Assembly (NCBI RefSeq): GCF_003112455.1
Contig: NZ_BDQX01000362.1
Coordinates: forward strand, 18,184-50,689
Length of the DNA: 32,506 nt
Reading direction: 5' to 3'
Origin: Paenibacillus agaridevorans
GTDB taxonomy: Bacteria > Bacillota > Bacilli > Paenibacillales > Paenibacillaceae
In this document: piece after piece, positions 9,116 to 16,357 of the stretch
How positions within the stretch are numbered: the stretch's first letter is position 1
Layout: each line of letters begins with the position of its first letter
Notes under the pieces: model-generated
Seen by the model: the letters and a program-made list of their open reading frames with translations, nothing else
Told to the model about the DNA's origin: nothing
Database searches by the model: none
Translations under genes and position numbers: made by a program

Positions 9116-9399
9116 TGTTCCAAACACTGCTTATGGCGTCCATTATTATGCTTACCATTTCGATCTCGATTGCGCTCTATCGGGTCATTAGAGGCCCTTC
9201 GCTGCCCGATCGGATTCTCGCGCTGGACTCCATCGGCTACAATATTATCGGCATCGTCGCCGTATTATGCATGATGCTGGACTCCAGCTCCTATCTGGAG
9301 ACGATCCTGCTGATCGGCATATTGGCTTTCCTGAGTACGGTCGCGTTGTGCAAGTTTCTGGAGAGGGGCGTTGTCATTGACCGGAAGAGAAACGATTGA
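9115..9399 (+). CDS. mrpF: Na+/H+ antiporter Mrp subunit F
   Basis: A 94-residue, three-helix membrane protein. The conserved RGPSLPDRILALD segment identifies MrpF/MnhF. It starts within the mrpE stop codon (TAATG) and its end overlaps mrpG by about 23 bases. The larger reading frame in this register opens upstream inside mrpE; only the part from 9115 is MrpF. Confidence 0.95.
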   Translation: MFQTLLMASIIMLTISISIALYRVIRGPSLPDRILALDSIGYNIIGIVAVLCMMLDSSSYLETILLIGILAFLSTVALCKFLERGVVIDRKRND

Positions 9400-9751
9400 G
9401 TCTATCGTCGTCGTCATGGTGTTGATCGGTACGGTGCTAAGCCTGCTCAGCTCGCTCGGCTTCCTGCGTTTTCCGGATGTATATACACGTTCCCACGCGG
9501 CAACGAAGAGCATTACGCTCGGCATTTTATTTATCTTGTTAGCTACGTTCCTTTACTTTTTATTCGTCCACGATCAAGTCAGCGTACGGCTGCTGCTCGG
9601 CATCATATTCGTCTTCCTTACGGCGCCCGTGACGGGACATCTTATCGCGAGATCCGCTTACCGTTACGGCGTCAAGCCATCAGGCGCTCAGGATGAGCTG
9701 GCCGCCGACCTGGAGAAGGCCAAGAAACGCGCAAGCGCGTTGGACAAATGA
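9377..9751 (+). CDS. mrpG: Na+/H+ antiporter Mrp subunit G
   Basis: A 124-residue membrane subunit and the last gene of the operon. The signature GFLRFPDVYTRSHAATKS is intact. Two TTG codons (9371 and 9377) can start it. The GAGAGGGG site ends at 9368, which gives proper spacing only for 9377. No convincing rho-independent terminator was found in the ~140 bases after the stop. Confidence 0.93.
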   Translation: MTGRETIESIVVVMVLIGTVLSLLSSLGFLRFPDVYTRSHAATKSITLGILFILLATFLYFLFVHDQVSVRLLLGIIFVFLTAPVTGHLIARSAYRYGVKPSGAQDELAADLEKAKKRASALDK

Positions 9752-9895
9752 GCAGACCTCTGAATTAGGGGGCACAGTGACCATGAGAGGCCTCCGGTAA
9801 GGACACGTTGATAATGGGTTGATAATGGGAGACTTGCTTTGCAAAGCTGGAGTTTTGTAAGTTGCTTCCTTAGGACACGGTGTTCAACGCACAAG

Positions 9896-10096
9896 GGAGG
9901 TTTGAAGCGAAAAGGTTTAATGCAGAAGGTAGATTTAAAAGCATAAGGAAAGTTTTAATGCACAGAGTAGGTTTATGGCAAGTGGGTGGGGTTATAGTTC
10001 AAGCGAGATTTCAAGTGTAGGTTTATAGTTCAAGGGAGATTTAAAGTACAAGTGTAGGTTTAAGCGAAGAGTAGATTTATGACATGGGAGGTTTGA
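9896..10096. repeat. Degenerate ~17-bp repeat array (GTAGGTTTA-type), about 12 copies
   Basis: In the gap between converging mrpG and the ABC exporter, a core GGTTTA or GATTTA recurs about 12 times, most often 17-20 bases apart, with cores near 9899, 9914, 9932, 9952, 9970, 9990, 10007, 10020, 10038, 10057, 10074 and 10090. The best units read GTAGGTTTA followed by a purine-rich spacer containing CAAG. The plus strand is strongly purine-rich. No plausible coding frame or ribosome binding site goes with it. Confidence 0.6.
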
Positions 10097-10114
10097 TCAA
10101 TCTCCAAGTGTTGA

Positions 10115-10300
10115 TAGAGGGAAAACCTCCCTCTAATCCTCACTTTCTCGCCCTTTTGGGAAAATAGTGGGAAATGTGCCCTCTAATTCGTGCGATTTTT
10201 GGGCTCAGAGTTGTATTTGTCTGGATTAGCGGGCAGATTTCCCATTAATTTCGCAGAATCTGTTCTTGGACGAGAAATAGTGGGACTTTTTCCCGTTAAT
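10115..10300. repeat. Four hairpins of the TAGNGGG...CCCNNTAA type, spaced 50-61 bp
   Basis: Related inverted repeats lie at 10115-10135 (arms TAGAGGGA and TCCCTCTA, perfect), 10165-10185, 10226-10248 and 10277-10300 (ATAGTGGG and CCCGTTAAT). Starts are 50, 61 and 51 bases apart. All share a TAG-GGG left arm and a CCC-TAA right arm with variable loops. They look like a decayed family of intergenic palindromes and leave the convergent gap without any clear gene. Confidence 0.6.
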
Positions 10301-10547
10301 GCATCAGCCATGGGTAACGTTTCCCATATTTATAATCAGAAAAAGGGGCTGTCACTTCTCTGACAGCCCCTTTTTCTCGCATCTCTAAGCCGATTTTCTC
10401 GGCTTGCAGCGCTTTAGGCGCCTTCCCGTCTGCCTCTAATTCGATTTTCTCAACTAACTGCGCTTCGGCGCACTTGTTAGTGGCGAGCCGCCACCATTGG
10501 AATCGGCCCATCCTTCTAATCCAATGCGCATAAGCGCAGAATCCCAT
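10296..10547 (-). CDS. Possible small ORF with two 17-residue repeats, coupled to the ABC exporter stop
   Basis: An 83-codon frame whose ATG overlaps the stop of the upstream ABC exporter as TAATG. The middle contains two related 17-residue units, one around AEAQLVEKIELEADGK and the next around APKALQAEKIGLEMREK, which reflect a 51-bp DNA repeat. Against it being a gene: there is no independent ribosome binding site, the frame runs through a strong terminator, and it stops inside an intergenic repeat. The underlying DNA is also rich in hairpins. More likely the frame is a by-product of a repeated structured element. No function is assigned. Confidence 0.2.
   Translation of the reverse strand: MGFCAYAHWIRRMGRFQWWRLATNKCAEAQLVEKIELEADGKAPKALQAEKIGLEMREKGAVREVTAPFSDYKYGKRYPWLMH
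10340..10375 (-). terminator. Strong bidirectional rho-independent terminator
   Basis: A perfect inverted repeat with arms AAAAAGGGGCTGTCA (10340-10354) and its complement (10361-10375) around a six-base loop. Runs of A and T flank it on both sides, so it works in either direction. It would end the ABC exporter transcript on the minus strand and catch read-through from mrp on the plus strand. Confidence 0.9.
10380..10545 (-). other. Hairpin-rich 3' element downstream of the ABC exporter
   Basis: This 165-base stretch holds four compact hairpins: TGCGC/GCGCA at 10525-10538, GTGGC/GCCAC at 10480-10494, TGCGC-TTCG-GCGCA at 10459-10472, and GCGC/GCGC around 10410-10421. The terminator at 10340-10375 follows. 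A 51-bp direct repeat beginning CGATTTTCTC (10391 and 10442) runs through it. It may be a structured 3' untranslated region or a mobile-type intergenic repeat. It does not match an RNA family that I recognise. Confidence 0.4.
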
Positions 10548-12265
10548 TATCCGCGGCCGAACTGGGCAGTATGCAGCCGGCTGTAGATGCCGCCGGCTGC
10601 AACCAGCTCATCATGACGTCCCTGCTCGCTGATGCCCTCTTCCGTGACGACGATGATCCGGTCGGCGTTTTTGATCGTCGCCAGCCTATGCGCGATGACC
10701 AAAGTCGTGCGGCCGACGGACAATTCCGACAGCGACTGCTGGATCGCCTGCTCCGTCTCGGTGTCGAGCGCGGAAGTCGCTTCGTCGAGGATCAGGATCG
10801 GCGGGTTCTTGAGGAACATCCGCGCGATAGCCAAACGCTGCTTCTGTCCGCCGGACAGCTTTACGCCGCGTTCGCCGACGACCGTATCCAGACCGTCCGG
10901 CAACGAACCGATGAACGCCTCCAGCTTCGCCCGGCGCGCCGCTTCCATAATCGCCTCGTCGCTTGCGCCCAGCTTGCCGTAAGCGATGTTCTCGCGGATC
11001 GTGCCCGCGAACAGAAAGACGTCCTGCTGCACGATGCCGATGCTCTTGCGCAGCGACTCCAGCTTCAGATCGCGTATATCGTGCCCGTCGACGGTAATGC
11101 GGCCGCCGGAAATTTCATAAAATCGCGGCAGCAAGCTGCATAACGTTGTTTTGCCCGCTCCCGACGGGCCAACAAATGCAATGGTCTCCCCGGCGTTAAT
11201 GGAAAGATTAATGCCGTCAAGTACCTTGGCTTCGCCTTCGTAGCCGAAATCCACATTCTCGTAACGAATATCGCCGCGAAGACGGTCCACTTCTTTTGCA
11301 TCGGGTCGATCCGCCACGTCCGGTTCGGTATCCATCAGCTGAGTGTAACGTTTGAAGCCTGCGATGCCCTTCGGGTAGCTCTCGATAACGGCGTTAATTT
11401 TTTCGATGGGCTTGAAGAAAATGTTCGTCAACAAAACGAACGTGAGGAAGTCGGCGTAGGACATGCCATCCGTAATGACATAATAAGCGCCCGCGATCAG
11501 CACGAACAGCGATACGACACGCATCAGCATATAGGATACGGAAGCATTCATGCCGATGATTTTGTACGAAATGAGCTTCGCCTCGCGGAACCGCAGATTG
11601 TTGCCTTTAAACAGCTTGCCTTCATGTTTCTCGTTCGCGAACGCTTGAACGACGCGAATGCCGCCAACCGTATCCTCGACGCGCGCGTTGAAGTCCGCCA
11701 TGTCGCTGAAAAGGCGATTCGCCGCTTTCGTCATGCGGCCGTTGAAATAAAGCACGAGCCAAATAATGATCGGCACGATAATGAAGGTCATGATCGCCAG
11801 CATCGGGTGAATGAACAGCATGATCCCGAATGCGCCTACCAGCGTCATGGCCGCGATGAACATATCCTCGGGACCGTGATGCGCCACCTCGCCAATCTCG
11901 AACAAGTCGTTCGTAAGACGCGAGATGAGATGGCCCGTCTTCGTGTTGTCGAAGAAGCGGAATGAAAGCTTCTGCACATGATCGAACAGCGCGCGACGCA
12001 TATCCGTCTCGATATTGATGCCGAGCATATGCCCCCAGTAGGTGACGATATAACTCAAAAACGTGTTGATGACATAAATAAGCAGCAGCACCGCGCCTGC
12101 CGATACGATCAATCCCCAGTTCTCGTCCGGGAGCAACGTTTCGACGACGTAGCCAACGGCCAGCGGGAAGCTGAGCTCCAGTATAGCCAACAGCACCGCG
12201 CAGCTAAAATCCAGGAAAAACAGTTTCTTATAAGGCTTGTAATACGAAAAAAAACGACGCAGCAT
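10547..12265 (-). CDS. ABC multidrug/lipid exporter, fused permease-ATPase
   Basis: A 572-residue half-transporter of the MsbA/YfiB/BmrA type, which would act as a homodimer or heterodimer in the cytoplasmic membrane. The first ~310 residues form the six-helix exporter domain. The ATPase domain shows Walker A GPSGAGKTT (about 366-374), signature LSGGQKQR (about 470-477), Walker B ILILDEATSALD (about 490-501) and the switch His in VIAHRLATI. The frame is open 28 codons further upstream. The ATG that begins MLRRFFSYYKPYKK has AGGAGA six bases upstream and gives the usual family length, so it is chosen. No partner half-transporter is adjacent. The substrate is unknown. Confidence 0.92.
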   Translation of the reverse strand: MLRRFFSYYKPYKKLFFLDFSCAVLLAILELSFPLAVGYVVETLLPDENWGLIVSAGAVLLLIYVINTFLSYIVTYWGHMLGINIETDMRRALFDHVQKLSFRFFDNTKTGHLISRLTNDLFEIGEVAHHGPEDMFIAAMTLVGAFGIMLFIHPMLAIMTFIIVPIIIWLVLYFNGRMTKAANRLFSDMADFNARVEDTVGGIRVVQAFANEKHEGKLFKGNNLRFREAKLISYKIIGMNASVSYMLMRVVSLFVLIAGAYYVITDGMSYADFLTFVLLTNIFFKPIEKINAVIESYPKGIAGFKRYTQLMDTEPDVADRPDAKEVDRLRGDIRYENVDFGYEGEAKVLDGINLSINAGETIAFVGPSGAGKTTLCSLLPRFYEISGGRITVDGHDIRDLKLESLRKSIGIVQQDVFLFAGTIRENIAYGKLGASDEAIMEAARRAKLEAFIGSLPDGLDTVVGERGVKLSGGQKQRLAIARMFLKNPPILILDEATSALDTETEQAIQQSLSELSVGRTTLVIAHRLATIKNADRIIVVTEEGISEQGRHDELVAAGGIYSRLHTAQFGRG

Positions 12266-12389
12266 GGTAGTCTCCTGTTCATCTGTATTCGATCCTCCGT
12301 CCATGGCTGACGCCTCTAGCCGGGTTACGGTCTTGATAAAGGTTTTCACAACAACCTCTTTAGCATTTTCACCTAACGGTTGTCGTGTG

Positions 12390-13205
12390 TCAAGGTAATC
12401 GATGACTTATAATCAAACGCTCCCGGTGCGTATATACGCTAAGTTTCCGTCCCCGGATGAATCCGATGCAAGTGATGCCTAACTCGTCCGCAAGCTTAAG
12501 CGCGAGATCGGTCGGGGCGGACTTGCTAAGCAGCAAGCCGCAGCCCATCTTGGCCGCCTTGAGCACGACCTCCGACGACAGCCTGCCGCTGAACGCGATA
12601 AGCTTATCTCCCATCCTCACGCCACGGAGCATGCTGTAGCCGTACAGCTTGTCGAGCGCGTTGTGCCTGCCGATGTCCGTACGCACCGCAAGCAGCTCGT
12701 CCGGCGTACATAACGCCGCATTATGGACGCCACCCGTGCTGATGAAGTCCGCCGAACTCTCCTGCAACGCGGCCATCAGCGACCATACCTGTTCATCCGT
12801 CACCGTCATCCGCGTCATAATCGTCCTGGCCGTCAACATATCACCGTGGTAATAAAACTGACGACCCTTCCCGCAGCAAGAGCCGATAAATCGCTTGGAC
12901 GAACGCTCCCGGCCGATCGACGGTTCTCCATCTAGCACGACGTACGCATAGCCGCGATCTCCATCGATCGTCAGCTTCTTTACCTGCGAAATGCTTCGAA
13001 TCGCGCCTTCGGAAGCGAGGAAACCGTACACCAGCTCCTCCTGATGCGTAGGGGAACAAACCAACGTGCTGAATTCATCGCCGTTGAGCACGACCGTCAG
13101 CGCGTATTCGCTTGCGATCTCATCCTCCAGCTCGCGAGGGATGCCGTCTTGGCCAACATGGAGCGTCTGCCACTTCGTCACGTTGCCGCGGCCGCCGTCA
13201 TCCAT
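12390..13205 (-). CDS. fdhD: Formate dehydrogenase accessory sulfurtransferase FdhD
   Basis: A 271-residue FdhD family protein. FdhD passes sulfur from a cysteine desulfurase to the molybdenum cofactor of formate dehydrogenase-type enzymes, making them active. The paired cysteines in GSCCGKGRQ (about residues 110-111) are the Firmicute form of the sulfur-carrying CxxC motif. The C-terminal DIGRHNALDKL motif is also typical. A GTG nine bases upstream overlaps the GGAGG ribosome binding site, so the ATG that begins MDDGGRG is chosen. It lies 23 bases after the molybdopterin oxidoreductase gene, its likely client, and they form an operon. No molybdopterin biosynthesis genes are in the window. 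Confidence 0.95.
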   Translation of the reverse strand: MDDGGRGNVTKWQTLHVGQDGIPRELEDEIASEYALTVVLNGDEFSTLVCSPTHQEELVYGFLASEGAIRSISQVKKLTIDGDRGYAYVVLDGEPSIGRERSSKRFIGSCCGKGRQFYYHGDMLTARTIMTRMTVTDEQVWSLMAALQESSADFISTGGVHNAALCTPDELLAVRTDIGRHNALDKLYGYSMLRGVRMGDKLIAFSGRLSSEVVLKAAKMGCGLLLSKSAPTDLALKLADELGITCIGFIRGRKLSVYTHRERLIISHRLP

Positions 13206-13228
13206 TCCCGTCACCTCCGCAACTTCGT

Positions 13229-15589
13229 TTATTCCGGTACGTCCGTCTCCAACTCCTCTACCCGCTTCTCCACGTACTTGGCATCCTTGAGCGCATGGAA
13301 GGTATCCGCCCGCTCCACCGCAACCGACGCATTGTATTCCGGAATACCCGCAAACGGCTCGTATTGACCGGCGGCGAACAACACATTGCCTTCCGGCCAG
13401 AACAGCTCGATATTGCCGGGAGCGACTGGCGCAAGCTTGGCCCGGCCATGGAACACGCCGCCCCGATTGTAAACGACGATAGCTTCCCCTTCCCGAATGG
13501 ACAGCGCTCCGGCATCTTCGGGATGGATCAGCACATCGTACCGGTCCGCGCCGTTAAAGCTGTCCTTCTCTCCATAAATCATGGAGTTGAACTGCTTGCC
13601 GCGCCTTGTCGTCGCGTAGAATCGCCCTTCCGCCTTGCGCAGCTCAGGCAGCTCGACAGGTATCAGCTTCGCCTTGCCGTCCGGCGTCGGACATTCTCCG
13701 TCCTCGCACAGCCATGCTCCTCCCCATTGAAACACATCCCCGCGCTTGCCGAGGCGTTCGATGCCGCGATAGTATGGCGCCGCCAGCGCGATCTCCGCCC
13801 GAATCGCGGCCGCGTCCCGGAACCGGACGGCAGACGCCTCCGCCCCTTCCGTACGAACCCGCGCAGCCAACTCGCCAAAAATATCCCATTCGGCGCGAGC
13901 CTCCGCGATCCGAGGTCCTTGGATCTCCGGCGAATAATAGACCATCCTCTCGGTCGATGTCGACGTGCCTCCTCCCGGCTGCTCGTATCTGGTCATGGCG
14001 GGCAAAAGGATGACCTCCTCCGCAGCATCCAGCAGCGCCGAGCTGTTAAGTACGATATCCTGGTGGACACGCAGCTCCACCGCCTCCAGACTAGCCTTCA
14101 CGGAGGCGGGATCCGGCATGGTCTCCAGGAAGTTGCCGCCCGACGTGTAAAACAGCTTGAGCTTACGCTCATGCCCTTCCGGCAGCAACGCGTTTTCGAG
14201 CGAGACGCCGACGATGTCACCTTGCCAGTCCGGGAGCTTAAAGCCCCATAGCCGCTCCAGCCGCTCGGCGTCCTCCGGCGAGAACTCGCCTCCCGGCAGG
14301 CTAAACGGATCCGCACCCATCTCGCCGGAGCCCTGCACCCCGCTGTGCCCGCGAATGGGCATAAGACCGCAATGCTCCCTCCCCAGAAATCCCCGCAGCA
14401 GCGCGAGATTCGCCACCTGCGAAATATTGTCCGTGCCGAATCGATGCTGCGTCAGCCCCATGCTCCATACGAATACGCCGGTGCGGGCTTCCGCCAACAG
14501 CGTTGCAAACTCGCGAATCCGCTCTCGCGACAGCCCCGAGGAGGACTCAAGCAATTCCCACGGCTGCTGCTGCACATGAGCCCTAAGCTCCTCGTAGCCA
14601 TGAGCGTGACGCTCCACGAATGCATGATCAATCGCGGAGCCGGGGCGCTCCTCTTCCATCTGGAACCACGTCTTTATAACGCCGTGCATAAACGCGATAT
14701 CCCCGCCGATGTTCACCTGATAGAAGTCGTCGGCGAGCTTCGTCCCGAACATCGCCGATTCCGGAATGGACGGGATCCAGTAGCCATCCATCGCGGGTTC
14801 TCTATAGGGGTTGATGACGATAATCCGCGTCCCCCGGCGTTTCGCTGCGTACATATATTTGGTCGAGACGGGCTGATTGTTCGCGGCCACGCTTCCCCAG
14901 AAGACAAGCACGTCTGCGCCGATCCAGTCCTTGTAGCTGCATGTCGAAGCGCCGACTCCGATAGAGCGCTTCAGTGCGGTTTTCGAAGGCGAATGGCAGA
15001 TGCGCGAAGCGTTGTCGATATTGTTCGTGCCGATCCATCTGGCTGCTTTCGCCGCCGCGTAATACGTCTCGTTCGTAATGCCGCGGCCCGTCAAATAGAA
15101 AGCGATCGACTTCGGGTCCACGGCGCGCGCCTTATCCGCTATGCGAGTGAGCGCTTCGTCCCACGAGAGTCGGCGGAACCTCATCTCTCCCCGCTCGCGA
15201 ACGACGGGATAAGGCAGCCGTCCCAGCCGGCGCAATTCGGCGCTGCTGAGCTTGCGCAGCTCCTCGATGTCGGCATGCAGCAACCTCTCCGATATGGCTG
15301 GCATCGTATTTAAACGCAGCACGTTCAAGCGCGTCGTGCATAAATGCGGTCCTTCCAGCGTCTGGTCGTACAAACCGGAGACGCCAAGCGCGCAGCCGTC
15401 GCAGACGCCCTGAGTCAATATTCTGTAAGCGTATGCAAGATTGTCCCGATTATCCCACGCCGCCTTCATCGTATCACGGATATGATGCGGCTTCGTCAAT
15501 CCCAGCCCAAATGGCCGCTTGCTGACCCACAGCTTGGTGTCCGGCCGCATGGGCAGCTTGATTCGTCCGGTATGCTGCGTCCTCCCCAT
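13229..15589 (-). CDS. FdhF/YdeP family molybdopterin oxidoreductase (formate dehydrogenase alpha-like)
   Basis: A 786-residue cytoplasmic molybdopterin enzyme of the FdhF/YdeP group. Cysteines C63, C66 (CDGC) and C84 (PHLC) sit where the iron-sulfur cluster is bound; a fourth cysteine at the usual spacing is not obvious. A Cys-His pair in RICHSPS (C198-H199) matches the position of the catalytic SeCys/Cys-His of formate dehydrogenases, here encoded by TGC, not TGA. The C-terminal domain has the molybdopterin-dinucleotide fold, including LIHPEDAGAL and REGEAIVVYNRGG. AGGAGG lies eight bases before the ATG. It is followed by fdhD. E. coli YdeP is linked to acid resistance and formate activity is not proven for this branch, so the substrate is open. 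Confidence 0.9.
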   Translation of the reverse strand: MGRTQHTGRIKLPMRPDTKLWVSKRPFGLGLTKPHHIRDTMKAAWDNRDNLAYAYRILTQGVCDGCALGVSGLYDQTLEGPHLCTTRLNVLRLNTMPAISERLLHADIEELRKLSSAELRRLGRLPYPVVRERGEMRFRRLSWDEALTRIADKARAVDPKSIAFYLTGRGITNETYYAAAKAARWIGTNNIDNASRICHSPSKTALKRSIGVGASTCSYKDWIGADVLVFWGSVAANNQPVSTKYMYAAKRRGTRIIVINPYREPAMDGYWIPSIPESAMFGTKLADDFYQVNIGGDIAFMHGVIKTWFQMEEERPGSAIDHAFVERHAHGYEELRAHVQQQPWELLESSSGLSRERIREFATLLAEARTGVFVWSMGLTQHRFGTDNISQVANLALLRGFLGREHCGLMPIRGHSGVQGSGEMGADPFSLPGGEFSPEDAERLERLWGFKLPDWQGDIVGVSLENALLPEGHERKLKLFYTSGGNFLETMPDPASVKASLEAVELRVHQDIVLNSSALLDAAEEVILLPAMTRYEQPGGGTSTSTERMVYYSPEIQGPRIAEARAEWDIFGELAARVRTEGAEASAVRFRDAAAIRAEIALAAPYYRGIERLGKRGDVFQWGGAWLCEDGECPTPDGKAKLIPVELPELRKAEGRFYATTRRGKQFNSMIYGEKDSFNGADRYDVLIHPEDAGALSIREGEAIVVYNRGGVFHGRAKLAPVAPGNIELFWPEGNVLFAAGQYEPFAGIPEYNASVAVERADTFHALKDAKYVEKRVEELETDVPE

Positions 15590-15625
15590 CCTCTCGCCCT
15601 CCTGTCTTTACGTCCCAAAAGCAAA

Positions 15626-15684
15626 AGGACCGTCTGCGCGAATGATGACACCAGCGATTGGTTTGCTCATTCCATGACGGTCCT
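15626..15684 (-). promoter_or_regulatory. Structured leader hairpin upstream of the FdhF-like gene
   Basis: On the minus strand a long hairpin with three nested perfect stems lies 37-95 bases before the start codon. The outer stem is AGGACCGTC/GACGGTCCT (15684-15676 with 15634-15626), the middle GAATGA/TCATTC and the inner ACCA/TGGT, separated by small internal loops. TTTTGCTTTT follows the outer stem, so it resembles a terminator or attenuator in the leader. I do not recognise it as the molybdenum-cofactor riboswitch. Confidence 0.55.
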
Positions 15685-15785
15685 GATTCTGGTTGCGCCT
15701 TGCTTGCGGTCAGTGTAACAAGAAATCGGCTTGCGGGCAATCCCCAGTTCGCGGCCGCTATGCAGCAAACTTCGTCCCCCGATAG

Positions 15786-16283
15786 TTATGCCGGCAGCAT
15801 CTCCACCGCAGCTTGCTTGCCGCTGAGCTGAATGCCCGTCGCTTTCTTCCCGCTCCCCGACAAGTCGGCTACCAAACGATCCAGCAGCGCCTTCGCCTTT
15901 GGCCCCTCCTTGCCGGAGATCTTGACGACGAGCAGCACCCGGTTGCCGGAATCCAGCAGCTTGGCCGCCTGCCTCAGCTTCGTATCGTAATCATGATCCT
16001 CGATGTCCGGCGTCAACCGAAGCTCTTTGACCTTGCCGGAGCCTTCCTTCAAGCGGCTCTCCTTGTTCTCTTGATCCCGCTGCGCCTTAGCCGAGCCGCG
16101 GCTAACCAGCTTGCAGGGCGGGGGACTGCTCATCAGCGACGTGCAGACGAGATCCGCCTTGGCCTCCTTGGCGAGCGCGAGCGCCTTCTGGTGGGACAAC
16201 ACGCCGAGAGACTCCCCGTTTAACCCCGTCAGCAATACCTCAGAGCTTTTTATTTGTTCATTTATTAATAGTTTTCCTGACAT
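15786..16283 (-). CDS. Translation initiation factor IF-3-like protein (divergent paralogue)
   Basis: A 165-residue protein with the two-domain layout of IF-3. The N-terminal domain shows LINEQIKSSEVLLTG, LGVLSHQKALALAKEA and PPPCKLV, matching the INEQIR, LGIVS and PPVCRI landmarks of InfC. After a charged linker the C-terminal domain begins KELRLTPDIEDHDYDTKLRQA, which matches the KEIRLSPTIEEHDF region. The C-terminal half then diverges. The genuine infC normally sits with rpmI and rplT. Here the gene follows a MATE exporter with none of those neighbours, so it is probably a paralogue. The ATG that begins MSGKLLINEQ is chosen by homology, with GGAAAGGA upstream. Its role on the ribosome is unknown. 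Confidence 0.85.
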   Translation of the reverse strand: MSGKLLINEQIKSSEVLLTGLNGESLGVLSHQKALALAKEAKADLVCTSLMSSPPPCKLVSRGSAKAQRDQENKESRLKEGSGKVKELRLTPDIEDHDYDTKLRQAAKLLDSGNRVLLVVKISGKEGPKAKALLDRLVADLSGSGKKATGIQLSGKQAAVEMLPA

Positions 16284-16357
16284 AACGCGTTCATTCCTTT
16301 CCGTGCTTGCATTCATTCCTTCCCAAACTTGCATTAGAGAAGCGGGCTCTCCCTGCA

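Noticed and set aside
9688..9894. 68-codon minus-strand frame over the end of mrpG
   Set aside because: It is mostly antisense to mrpG with no start signal or family match.
15626..15684. SECIS element or Moco riboswitch for the FdhF-like gene
   Set aside because: The active-site codon is TGC with no in-frame TGA, and the hairpin lies before the start; conserved Moco motif bases were not recognised.
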